This document shows, one piece after another, positions 6,769 through 15,031 of a stretch of 45,545 nt of DNA. Every line of letters starts with the position of its first letter. Positions within the stretch are counted from its first letter, which is position 1. The translations under genes were made by a program, and so were the position numbers. The DNA comes from an uncultured Flavobacteriaceae bacterium. GTDB lineage: Bacteria > Bacteroidota > Bacteroidia > Flavobacteriales > Flavobacteriaceae. Location: positions 1 to 45,545 of the forward strand of contig CANMXP010000031.1 in assembly GCA_947501845.1 (NCBI GenBank). Direction: 5' to 3'. The notes below the pieces were generated by a model that did not search any database, had not been told where the DNA came from, and saw only the letters and a list, made by a program, of their open reading frames with translations.

Positions 6769-7722
6769 ATGAATCAAAAAACGGCTTTAGTTACGGGAGC
6801 AAACTCAGGAATAGGATTAGAAACGGTAAAACAATTAAGCCAATTAGGCTACAAAAATATCATACTTGCTTGTAGAACAAAAAAGAAAGGAGAAGCAACA
6901 ATTAAAGAACTATTACATGAAGGGTTTGATAATATTTATAGTGTATTAGCCGTAGATTTAGCAGACAAAAAATCTTCTTATAATGCATTGAAAGAGTTAA
7001 CAGATAAGAATCTTACACTAGATCTACTTATACTTAACGCTTGTGTCGTCCCTAAGACTTTAGAGAAAAACAATGACGGTATGGAACTCACCTTTGCTTC
7101 TACGCTATTAGGTCATCATATCCTTACCATGGGTTTGTTTAATGCAGATTTATTTTCTTATGAGGCAAGAATTGTTACCGCAGGATCGGAAGCCGCAACT
7201 GGTGATGTGCCTATGATATCACTTCCAAACATTGACAAAATTATTCATGAAAAATTTAATGGCCATAGTGAAAATGCGCTAAAATCTTTTATGTTTCCAA
7301 ACCCGAACAAAAAACATGATCCAATGAAAACCTATGCACTAGCCAAACTATATGTGAGCCTATGGACAAGCTCTCTTGCTAGAAAGCTTCCAAATAATAT
7401 GATTGTAAATAGTATTTCTCCTGGAGCAACGCCTAGCACTAATTTTGCCAGACATCAATCTTGGGCTATGCAAAATTTAATGCTCCCCATGATGAAAACC
7501 TTTGGGCCAATAATGGGCGTATCTGGAAGCTTAAGGGATGCTGCAAAACGCTATCTTAAAATATTAGATTTTGATGGGACAACCAATGGAAAATTCTGGG
7601 CTTCGAAAAAAGGAAAAATGATTGGTCCTTTAGCAATTTGCTCATCCTCTTATTTAGACAATATCACCTTTCAAGATACAGTTTGGAATTTGATAGACAA
7701 TATATTAAGTAATGAAACTTAA
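6769..7722 (+). CDS. Short-chain dehydrogenase/reductase (SDR)
   Basis: A 317-residue NAD(P)-dependent oxidoreductase with a Rossmann fold. The cofactor motif TGANSGIG is at residues 9-16 and the Arg-Thr after the second strand (ACRTKKKG) suggests NADP preference. Asn90 stands in LILNAC, where most SDRs have NNAG. Ser140 and the YxxxK pair Tyr189/Lys193 (YALAK) complete the active site. An extra segment of about 30 residues between Ser140 and Tyr189 gives the length seen in retinol dehydrogenase/WWOX-like SDRs. The start codon lies 3 bases after the lipoprotein stop, so the two are co-transcribed. The substrate is unknown; a hydrophobic alcohol or ketone is plausible given the lipoprotein partner. 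Confidence 0.9.
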   Translation: MNQKTALVTGANSGIGLETVKQLSQLGYKNIILACRTKKKGEATIKELLHEGFDNIYSVLAVDLADKKSSYNALKELTDKNLTLDLLILNACVVPKTLEKNNDGMELTFASTLLGHHILTMGLFNADLFSYEARIVTAGSEAATGDVPMISLPNIDKIIHEKFNGHSENALKSFMFPNPNKKHDPMKTYALAKLYVSLWTSSLARKLPNNMIVNSISPGATPSTNFARHQSWAMQNLMLPMMKTFGPIMGVSGSLRDAAKRYLKILDFDGTTNGKFWASKKGKMIGPLAICSSSYLDNITFQDTVWNLIDNILSNET

Positions 7723-7846
7723 AGTATTTGTTCGCATAAACTAGTTTAATAAATGTCAAACTTGAAAATATATAAAGTTGGAAAACCTACATAAAAACAC
7801 CAAACTCAAGTTGCTATAAATAATTTTAAGTTAATATGAAATCCTT

Positions 7847-7895
7847 TAGATTTGTAATAAACATATTGGATATATGTGTGCTGGTTATATCCAAT
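7847..7895 (+). promoter_or_regulatory. Promoter and leader inverted repeat of the DJ-1/PfpI gene
   Basis: TAGATTTG (7847-7854) fits the -7 consensus TAnnTTTG. Just downstream, a perfect 10-bp inverted repeat ATTGGATATA (7865-7874) and TATATCCAAT (7886-7895) with an 11-base spacer falls in the predicted 5' leader, 21 bases before the start codon. It could be an operator or an mRNA hairpin that affects translation. Confidence 0.5.
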
Positions 7896-7916
7896 TTTTA
7901 GCTACAATAAGAATAA

Positions 7917-8516
7917 ATGAAGATTGCATATATACTATTTGACGAAATAACCCTTTTAGATTTTATTGGATTTTATGACCCTATAAAGAATATAAAAACC
8001 AAAGGGTTTATGGAAAATCTGAATTGGGATTTGTGTGCTACTAAAAAATCGATAAAAGATAGTTTTGGACTAGAAATTATTGTCGATAAAATTAAACCTG
8101 ATTTATCAGATTATGATATGATAGTCGTTCCTGGTGGATATGGGACAAGAGAACTTCAATACAACACGGAGTTCATTGATTGGTTGAGAACTGGAGAAAA
8201 TGTTGATTATATAGTTTCAATTTGCACAGGTAGCTTATTAATTGGTGCAGCTGGCTTTTTGAAAAACAAAACTGCTACGACTAACTTTAATGAATACAAA
8301 TCATTGGAAAAGTATTGTAAAACGGTTAATCAAGCAAGAATTGTTGATGACAACAATACCATAACAGCTGGCGCAGTAGCATCTTCATTGGATTTAGGTT
8401 TATATGTATCTGAGATACTTATTGGAAAAGAGAAAACGGAAGAAATACGAATAGGAATGAACTATCATCCAGAAAAATTTGAAATAATTACTGTAGATAA
8501 CACCAATATGCTATAG
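7917..8516 (+). CDS. DJ-1/PfpI family protein (isonitrile hydratase-like)
   Basis: A 199-residue single-domain protein of the class I glutamine amidotransferase-like superfamily. The nucleophile elbow is SICTGSLLIGAAGFL with Cys103, preceded by MIVVPGGYGTREL, and followed by ATTNFNEYKSLEKY and DNNTITAGAVASSLDLGLY. The N-terminal strand 'AYILFDEITLLDFIGFYDP' carries the acidic residue region that sits near the cysteine. The GxxT-hh 'TNFNE' plus 'TAGAVASSLD' pattern is that of the isonitrile hydratase (InhA)/ThiJ subgroup and of the sensor half of GATase1-AraC regulators; no HTH domain is present here. The substrate cannot be predicted. It has its own promoter and stands alone. Confidence 0.9.
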   Translation: MKIAYILFDEITLLDFIGFYDPIKNIKTKGFMENLNWDLCATKKSIKDSFGLEIIVDKIKPDLSDYDMIVVPGGYGTRELQYNTEFIDWLRTGENVDYIVSICTGSLLIGAAGFLKNKTATTNFNEYKSLEKYCKTVNQARIVDDNNTITAGAVASSLDLGLYVSEILIGKEKTEEIRIGMNYHPEKFEIITVDNTNML

Positions 8517-8677
8517 CAGGTTTTGATTATTATATAGAAAAGTCTGTTTATTTTTTTAAATGGCGCAATGCTTCTAAAAGAGACAAGATAGCAATCAATG
8601 CGCAGAAAAACCGAAAAGCAAGATAACATTTTAATATGCTACGACTTATAACATTATTGAAATAGAACTCCTAGAAA

Positions 8678-9058
8678 ATGAACTTAACAGAATGCCTAAG
8701 TAAGGACTCAATAGTCAAAATTGAACAAGAGATTTTAAACGCCATGCAAGATTGTAACGTTCAAAAATTAGATGAATTATTGTATGATGAATTGCTTTTC
8801 AATATCCCTAATGGACAAACTATCACAAAGTCTGTAGATTTGGAAACATATCGTTCTGGAAATATGTTACTCAGCGAAATTTCGTCTTCAGAACAAGAAA
8901 TAAATCTGATTGGAGATACTGCAATTGTTTCTGTAATTATAGAAATGAAAGGCTCCTATTTTGATTATTCTCTTGACGGAAAATATAAGATTCTGAGAGT
9001 ATGGAAATTATTTAAGAATCAATTGAAAGTCATAGCAGGGAGTAGCATTAAAATATAA
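8678..9058 (+). CDS. NTF2-like (DUF4440-type) protein
   Basis: A 126-residue cytoplasmic protein that fits the DUF4440/NTF2 layout. It has an opening helix (VKIEQEILNAMQDCNVQKLD), then ELLYDELLFNIPNGQTITKS, a middle helix region (DLETYRSGN), then strands QEINLIGDTAIVSVIIEMKG and 'YKILRVWKLFKNQLKVIAGSSIKI'. Members of this fold include enzymes of small-molecule metabolism and many proteins without known role. It sits alone, with 161 bases before it that contain no clear promoter match, and an inverted repeat follows it. Function unknown. Confidence 0.75.
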   Translation: MNLTECLSKDSIVKIEQEILNAMQDCNVQKLDELLYDELLFNIPNGQTITKSVDLETYRSGNMLLSEISSSEQEINLIGDTAIVSVIIEMKGSYFDYSLDGKYKILRVWKLFKNQLKVIAGSSIKI

Positions 9059-9074
9059 AAAATATTTGCTAGAA

Positions 9075-9195
9075 GTTTTCACTGGATACAGGGCGAAGCA
9101 AATAAGATGTTTTAGTTTTCTTTATGTTATGGAAATATCCCTATTAAAAAATTAATCGACCATTTTTGACAAGGCAAAACCAGTATAGTGAAAAC
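9075..9195. repeat. Inverted repeat pair D between two accessory genes
   Basis: GTTTTCACTGGATAC (9075-9089) and GTATAGTGAAAAC (9183-9195) are reverse complements if a GG bulge is allowed in the left arm. They enclose about 93 bases with no coding sequence. The bulged arms resemble hairpin A in layout, but the sequence differs. A small non-autonomous element or a recombination site is possible. Confidence 0.4.
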
Positions 9196-9232
9196 AATAC
9201 ATTTTTCTATGTAATAATAATAAGCGAAAAAA

Positions 9233-9802
9233 ATGAAAATATTCAGAAATATCATATTGTTTATAGCCCTTTTAGGGCTAAACTCTTGTATTGAAAAAAA
9301 TAAAAAGAAAGAAGTAGGTTCTAAAATTGAAATTAAAGGTTTTGAATTTATTGAAGATTTTGAATTGAATAAATCTTTATTTAATGAAGAAACGTTTGAA
9401 GCTGATAGCTATAATAATTACGATGGAAAGCTAAAAGTTTTCCATTCAAAAGAAAAGAACTATATCGTCTTAGATTTTGTTTTAATAGGATCTGATCATA
9501 ACTTATACTTAACTTATTGGACTAATAAAAAATTAAAAATAAAATTTTCCAAATCAACTGTCTCTTATCTCAATAAAGAAAACACATTCAAAGAGAAAAA
9601 TCAAACTTATGCCGAAATAACTGAAATGATTACTTCTTACTTATCCCATACGGACTCTTCAGTCAAATTATATGATAGTCAAAAGAATGAGGTTTTAGAT
9701 CTTAATAAAGTAAATGAACAAAAAAAACAAACTAAAACTTTTTTCTATGAATTGATTGAACCGACTGCACTTTCCATACATGCAATTGTTAATGATTTAT
9801 AA
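9233..9802 (+). CDS. Putative lipoprotein of unknown function
   Basis: A 189-residue protein with a lipoprotein signal (MKIFRNIILFIALLGLNSC, Cys19 acylated). After a Lys-rich linker the mature part is hydrophilic, with alternating strands (KLKVFHSKEKNYIVLDFVLI, LYLTYWTNKKLKIKFSK) and a late helix (QTYAEITEMITSYLSHTDSS). I do not recognise a family. The gene has low GC like its neighbours. After its TAA the same frame stays open for 60 more codons of hydrophobic sequence (see 9803-9985). Surface or periplasmic anchoring is expected. Confidence 0.65.
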   Translation: MKIFRNIILFIALLGLNSCIEKNKKKEVGSKIEIKGFEFIEDFELNKSLFNEETFEADSYNNYDGKLKVFHSKEKNYIVLDFVLIGSDHNLYLTYWTNKKLKIKFSKSTVSYLNKENTFKEKNQTYAEITEMITSYLSHTDSSVKLYDSQKNEVLDLNKVNEQKKQTKTFFYELIEPTALSIHAIVNDL

Positions 9803-9985
9803 GTTCTTCAAATAATTCTTGGCTTGTTTTTTGGATCAAAAATTCATCCAAGTTTTATTCTTATTTCTGTGGTTATACTAGGCCTAATTTGCCTAGACTC
9901 TGCTGTTATTATGCATTTAATACACAAAGAATATATAATTTCGTTGTCATTATTAATCCTTCTTATAGCCGCAATCCTTTTTTGA
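9803..9985 (+). other. Open hydrophobic frame after the lipoprotein stop (possible degraded or non-ATG membrane peptide)
   Basis: In frame with the preceding gene, after its TAA (9800-9802), 60 codons remain open up to TGA at 9983-9985. They encode two convincing membrane spans, about FILISVVILGLICLDSAVIM and YIISLSLLILLIAAILF. There is no ATG before the first span; only TTG or ATT starts exist, plus an internal ATG in the first span. It may be a remnant of a membrane protein, a peptide from a non-standard start, or chance. The rest of 9986-10020 holds nothing recognisable. Confidence 0.3.
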
Positions 9986-10020
9986 AAATATTCAAGAAAT
10001 AGAAAATAATCCTATAAGAA

Positions 10021-13000
10021 CTAATCCTTTTCAGCACTTACAAATTGCAAAAAATCATCATTCTTTGCTACAATAATAAACTTGCCATTTTTAGTCTTAA
10101 TATGTTTCATATCTTTAACATCTCCTGGCGTAAAGAAACCACTTTCAGATGATGCTACAGCTTTAAAAGCACCATTGTTGTTTCCTTTTAAAAAGAGTCC
10201 GTAACCGCCATCATTTCTTGGTGTTTCAACTTCCGAAGAAAATAAATTCCCTGCCACTAGTGCATCAAGAACACCATCATGATCATAGTCATCAACTAAA
10301 ATGGTATTAATACTCGACATTTGAGCTTCAACAGGTAATTCATGGATTCTAAATTTTCCATCCTTATTTTCCAGATAGATGCTCGCAAAAGATTTCACCT
10401 GATAATGTAAAGCAGATTCTAAAGATTTTTCTTCGTAAACATCAATTAAGGTGGCCTCTGAAAAACTTTCGTAGTTCTTAAACTTTTCCTTAATTTGTGG
10501 GATTTGCTGTGATGAACATTCCCGCCCCCTTACAGGATATTGCTTGCCTTCATTATAATAGCTTAACACAATATCTTCTTTGTTATCATTATCAAAGTCA
10601 TTTACATAAATGTCAAAGGTTTCGTCTTCGGTCGCTTTATATTTATAATTAAGACCATTGTTGCCAACCATATAATCCATGTCACCATCACCGTCAAAAT
10701 CACCCGCATTGATACTCCACCACCATCCTGTAGTATCTTTAGTAAGACCAACGGCTTCCGATACTTCCTTAAACCCATTCCCCGTATTTTGAAATACCCG
10801 AATAGGCATCCATTCGCCAATTATAATTAAATCTTGCCATTCATCATTATTAAAATCGGTAACCATAGCACTTGTTGCCATACCCAAGTTTTTAAAAGGG
10901 TTGGCAAAGCTTTCGGTTACATCTTCAAATTTTGCAATACCGTTTTCTGTTTTATTTTCTAACAAAAAACTATGTGCAGGAATTGGATAATGACCTGGAA
11001 TTTGTCTTCCTAAGACCAACAAATCCTGTTTTCCGTCTTTATTAAAATCAAGATTATAGGCCTTGGATCCACTTACTATCATTTCGGGCAAAATACCTTT
11101 TGTCAAGTTCCCTTTCCCATCATTTATATATAATCTGTCTTGAAGCATTTTAGATTTTGGTGAAAATTCATAACCGCCGCTTACTACATATAAATCATTG
11201 TCCCCATCATTATCGGCATCAAAAATTAAGGCGCCCACGTCTTCACTTAGCTTGTCAGATTGAAATACTTCTGAGTCTTGAATTTCAAATCCGTTATCTT
11301 TTTGAAAAAACAAATGTCCAGTTCTATTAAACGACCCGCAAATAAAATAATCGTCTAATCCATCGTGGTTTAAATCACCAACAGCAAGGGCTGGACCAAA
11401 TGTTGACATTTTGTGAGGCAAAAGCACTTGGTATTTAAAATCGTCGAAACTATTTTCATCATGTTTATGTTCTGGAAAAACGCCTTTTACGTGAGAAGAA
11501 AACAATGCTTCTGAATCGTTTACACTAGTTCCTGAATCACTTTTTGCATCTGAATATTTTAAAACAATGGTTTGATTGCTTGAGATATTATTTAATTTTT
11601 GAATTTTTCCATCCGTCCAAATAACCTTTAGCTCATCAATAATTTCAGATTTAGCCAAACCAAAATGTATTTCTGGAGCTACCGAAGATTGAAACCCACG
11701 CGTTAGTGTTAGCTCTTGCATTTGTGTTTCTCCGTTAGAAGTAACAAAAACACGGTTGCCTAAACCAAAGCTATTCTTTTCGGTACCTTCAAATTGTATA
11801 CTCAAATAATTGTTGATTTCTGAACTTTTATTTTCAAAAACAGAGGCATAATCATCAATATTATTCGTAATAATTTCTAAATCGCCATCATTATCTAAGT
11901 CGGCATAGGCCACTCCATTAGAAAAACCTTTAAACTCAATACCCCAATCTTTATTAGTTTGTTTAAAGTTTAAGTCTCCATTATTTTTATAAATGAAATT
12001 ATCAATCTTTTCTGATGGGATTTTTAAACTCATGGCTAAGGTTTTATCACTATCAATCATAAAGGCATCATCAATTTGATTAAAGAAGTCCCTATTGTTA
12101 ACCTCGCGGCGTGTACCGTTTGAAACAAACAGATCTTTTAAGCCATCATTATCAAAATCTGCAAAGAGTGGTCCCCAGCTCCAATCGGTTGACGATACCC
12201 CTGTTAATCGAGAAATATTTGAGAAGAAGGGGTTTCCATCTTTGAAAACGCCCGTATTCACTTGCAAACAATTCTGCATGTACTGGTAATGAAAACCAGC
12301 ATCTACAACACCCCAAAACAGATCTGGGTTCATTCCTGCCATATTTGCTTTTTTACGTTTATTAGTTTTGGCGTCCATATCAACTTGAAAAACGTCCAGG
12401 TTTCCATCATTATTAAAATCGGAAATATCAACTCCCATACCATAGAAAGCAGTATGCGACATCACCTCTTTAACGACTTCCCTAAAGGTGCCATCTTGAT
12501 TATTCATATATAAATAATCTGGCGATGCAAAATCATTTGAAATATATAAATCTGGCCAGGAGTCGTTATTTAAATCACCAACGGTAGCACTTAATGTTAA
12601 ACCAAAACTTTTAACACCAGCTTCTTCTGTTACATCTATAAAAACAGCACCATCATTTCTATACAAATGATCCGTTTCGATATCATTTACATGAGCCATT
12701 TTTTGCTCGTAAACATAAACTGAAGCGTTGAATTTTGTTGGTGGATAATTAGCTACATAAACATCTAAATCTCCGTCTTTGTCGTAATCAAAAAAAGTGG
12801 CCTGTACGCTATTTCCAATATCTGCCAAGCCATAGTCTTTTGCTTTTTCTGTAAAAGTACCATCTTGATTATTGATGTATAATTGATTTTCCTTAGGCTG
12901 AAATTTACCCCCCACTGAGCAGTAAATATCTAAATAACCATCAGCGTTTACATCTGCCATGGTCACGCCTGTGTACCACCTTTTATCACCTGAAATATTT

Positions 13001-13329
13001 GCTTTTTTAGAAATATCTTCAAATTGTAGGTTTCCTTTGTTTAGGTATAGCTTGTTTGAAACTTGATTACCTGTAAAAAAAACATCTTTTAAACCATCAT
13101 TATTAATATCGCCAACAGCAACACCGCCTCCCATATACAAATAGGAGTAAGTAAAGTAATTTAGACTGTCATTTTCGGTAAGATTATTTGAAAAATCAAT
13201 TCCTGAAATTGATGCATTAAGCGTTTCAAAAACCTTTTTTGAGTTAACGGTTTTTTCTTCTTTTTTACAATTAAAAAAGAGTACTAAAGCAAATAAATAT
13301 GTTACTAATTTTAATACTCTTTTTTTCAT
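10021..13329 (-). CDS. Large FG-GAP/VCBS repeat lipoprotein with ASPIC/UnbV domain
   Basis: A 1102-residue surface lipoprotein from the ATG at 13329 (an ATG four codons earlier is less likely, because MKKRVLKLVTYLFALVLFFNC is a complete lipoprotein signal with Cys21). Two beta-propeller-like halves carry many FG-GAP calcium-binding loops of the form DxNxDGxxD: VGDINNDGLKDVFFTGN, FDYDKDGDLDVYV, ISDFNNDGNLDVF, FADFDNDGLKDLF, then VGDLNHDGLDDYF, IFDADNDGDNDLYV, AGDFDGDGDMDYM and others. Between the halves is an ASPIC/UnbV segment (LGNRVFVTS, LTLTRGFQSS, IHFGLAKSE, LKVIWTDGK). Proteins of this type recur in Bacteroidota glycan loci, with no firmly established function; glycan binding or surface assembly is a guess. 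It is the last gene of the operon, 15 bases after glpD. Confidence 0.9.
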   Translation of the reverse strand: MKKRVLKLVTYLFALVLFFNCKKEEKTVNSKKVFETLNASISGIDFSNNLTENDSLNYFTYSYLYMGGGVAVGDINNDGLKDVFFTGNQVSNKLYLNKGNLQFEDISKKANISGDKRWYTGVTMADVNADGYLDIYCSVGGKFQPKENQLYINNQDGTFTEKAKDYGLADIGNSVQATFFDYDKDGDLDVYVANYPPTKFNASVYVYEQKMAHVNDIETDHLYRNDGAVFIDVTEEAGVKSFGLTLSATVGDLNNDSWPDLYISNDFASPDYLYMNNQDGTFREVVKEVMSHTAFYGMGVDISDFNNDGNLDVFQVDMDAKTNKRKKANMAGMNPDLFWGVVDAGFHYQYMQNCLQVNTGVFKDGNPFFSNISRLTGVSSTDWSWGPLFADFDNDGLKDLFVSNGTRREVNNRDFFNQIDDAFMIDSDKTLAMSLKIPSEKIDNFIYKNNGDLNFKQTNKDWGIEFKGFSNGVAYADLDNDGDLEIITNNIDDYASVFENKSSEINNYLSIQFEGTEKNSFGLGNRVFVTSNGETQMQELTLTRGFQSSVAPEIHFGLAKSEIIDELKVIWTDGKIQKLNNISSNQTIVLKYSDAKSDSGTSVNDSEALFSSHVKGVFPEHKHDENSFDDFKYQVLLPHKMSTFGPALAVGDLNHDGLDDYFICGSFNRTGHLFFQKDNGFEIQDSEVFQSDKLSEDVGALIFDADNDGDNDLYVVSGGYEFSPKSKMLQDRLYINDGKGNLTKGILPEMIVSGSKAYNLDFNKDGKQDLLVLGRQIPGHYPIPAHSFLLENKTENGIAKFEDVTESFANPFKNLGMATSAMVTDFNNDEWQDLIIIGEWMPIRVFQNTGNGFKEVSEAVGLTKDTTGWWWSINAGDFDGDGDMDYMVGNNGLNYKYKATEDETFDIYVNDFDNDNKEDIVLSYYNEGKQYPVRGRECSSQQIPQIKEKFKNYESFSEATLIDVYEEKSLESALHYQVKSFASIYLENKDGKFRIHELPVEAQMSSINTILVDDYDHDGVLDALVAGNLFSSEVETPRNDGGYGLFLKGNNNGAFKAVASSESGFFTPGDVKDMKHIKTKNGKFIIVAKNDDFLQFVSAEKD

Positions 13330-13344
13330 GCTATTAATCAAATT

Positions 13345-15030
13345 TTATTCAAATTCTTCTCTATAATAAGTAGTTGCGTCTTGTAAAAGCAACTCTAAGC
13401 TTTCTTTTTCTGAGCTCATACGTTTGGAGTCCCAGTTTAAATAATTTAAGCAATCGTTCGAAATAATCTCCATATACTCCTTTACACTAGGGATATTAAA
13501 ATAAAGTCGGCCCGTACGACGTACAAAAAAATCGGTTAAACTATTTGTCATCTCATAATGAATACAGTACCACAGTTCTGCTCTAATTAATCGCTCTAAT
13601 GCATCTTTATTTTCAAACTCTTTTGACTTATCAATAATGATATCCGATTGTCTTCCGTAGGTCGTGCACAAATACCAAGCATGGTAAGCATCTGTAATCC
13701 CTAATAAGTTTAGTTCTTTTTCTAGTTCTATTTGATATTGATTGACTTCTTGAGATGATTTTAGCGCAGGACTTACCAAAGAAATCTTTTCTGTTTCAGA
13801 TTCCTTCAAATTTTCTTTGTGCTTTTTTTTCATGGTTTTTAAAACCGCTTCAATAACACGATGCGCCATTCTACGATATCCTGTAAGTTTTCCGCCTGCA
13901 ATAGAAATTAACCCACTATCTGAAACAAATAATTCGTCTTTTCTAGATAATTCTGATGGATCTTTGTCTTCTTCATGAATTAATGGCCTTAAACCTGCCC
14001 AGTTAGATTCTATATCGTCAATAGTAACATAAACATCGGGGAACGTCGTATTGATGGCATTTAGCAGGTATTCGGCATCATCATTAATAGCAACAACGCG
14101 CTCTAAATTTCCTGTGTAATTTGTATCTGTTGTTCCGACATATGTTGCACGACCTCTTGGGATCGCAAAAATCATTCTGCCATCGGGGACATCAAAATAA
14201 AGTGGTTGTTTAACAGGTAATTTTTCATAAGGAAATACAATATGAACACCTTTGGTTAAGTGTAAATACTTATTATTCATGGAATGGTCTTTAGTACGTA
14301 AAGTATCTACCCAAGGGCCCGCAGCCGAAACATAATTTCTGGCCTTTATTTTGAATGTGTTTCCTGTATTGTTGTCTTTACAATTGAGGCTTTTAATTTT
14401 AGAATCGTCATTATAATTAAACGATTCCATTTCACAATAATTAATAATGATTGCTCCAAATGATGCTGCTTTTTTTAATATTTCTATGGTTAAACGTGCA
14501 TCGTCTGTTCTGTATTCTGCGTAAAGTCCACTACCTAAAACAACATCTTTATTAAGCAAAGATTCTTTTTCTAAGGTTTCTTCTTTATCTAACATCCTAC
14601 GTCTGTCGTCACCCTTAACATCTGCCAAAAAATCGTAAACTTTTAATCCAATAGAAGTCATCATTTTTCCATACGTACCCCCTTCAACTAAGGGTAATAA
14701 CATTTTTTCTGGAATCACTAAATGTGGTGCGAGTTTATGAACGATGGCACGTTCTGATCCTGATTCTCTTACTAAACCAATTTCAAATTGCTTAAGGTAA
14801 CGTAAGCCACCATGTATTAATTTTGTGGATTTATTACTGGTTCCTGAAGCAAAATCATTTTTCTCTACAAGACATACATTTAAACCACGTGAAGCCGCAT
14901 CTAAAGCGATTCCTGCTCCCGTAACACCACCGCCAATTACTGCTAAATCAAATTTTTTAGTCTGTAATTTTTCGATTTGTGCCGCTCTATTTAAAACTGA
15001 AAATTCTACATTTTTTTCCATCAGTAGCAT
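13345..15030 (-). CDS. glpD: FAD-dependent glycerol-3-phosphate dehydrogenase
   Basis: A 561-residue flavoenzyme oxidising sn-glycerol 3-phosphate to dihydroxyacetone phosphate and passing electrons to quinone at the inner membrane. The N-terminal FAD motif is DLAVIGGGVTGAGIALDAAS, followed by LVEKNDFASGTSNKSTKLIH and the family's GGLRYLKQFE. The substrate-site region includes GVHIVFPYEKLP, PRGRATYVGTTDTNY and SIAGGKLTGYRRMAHRVIEA. The C-terminal DAO_C part ends in AELWYCIHYEMTNSLTDFFV. Length is normal for the class. The ATG at 15030 lies one base after the glpK stop; a second ATG at 15021 is equally possible. Its place behind glpK and a cytoplasmic alpha-galactosidase suggests it handles glycerol released inside the cell. 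Confidence 0.95.
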   Translation of the reverse strand: MLLMEKNVEFSVLNRAAQIEKLQTKKFDLAVIGGGVTGAGIALDAASRGLNVCLVEKNDFASGTSNKSTKLIHGGLRYLKQFEIGLVRESGSERAIVHKLAPHLVIPEKMLLPLVEGGTYGKMMTSIGLKVYDFLADVKGDDRRRMLDKEETLEKESLLNKDVVLGSGLYAEYRTDDARLTIEILKKAASFGAIIINYCEMESFNYNDDSKIKSLNCKDNNTGNTFKIKARNYVSAAGPWVDTLRTKDHSMNNKYLHLTKGVHIVFPYEKLPVKQPLYFDVPDGRMIFAIPRGRATYVGTTDTNYTGNLERVVAINDDAEYLLNAINTTFPDVYVTIDDIESNWAGLRPLIHEEDKDPSELSRKDELFVSDSGLISIAGGKLTGYRRMAHRVIEAVLKTMKKKHKENLKESETEKISLVSPALKSSQEVNQYQIELEKELNLLGITDAYHAWYLCTTYGRQSDIIIDKSKEFENKDALERLIRAELWYCIHYEMTNSLTDFFVRRTGRLYFNIPSVKEYMEIISNDCLNYLNWDSKRMSSEKESLELLLQDATTYYREEFE

Positions 15031-15031
15031 C

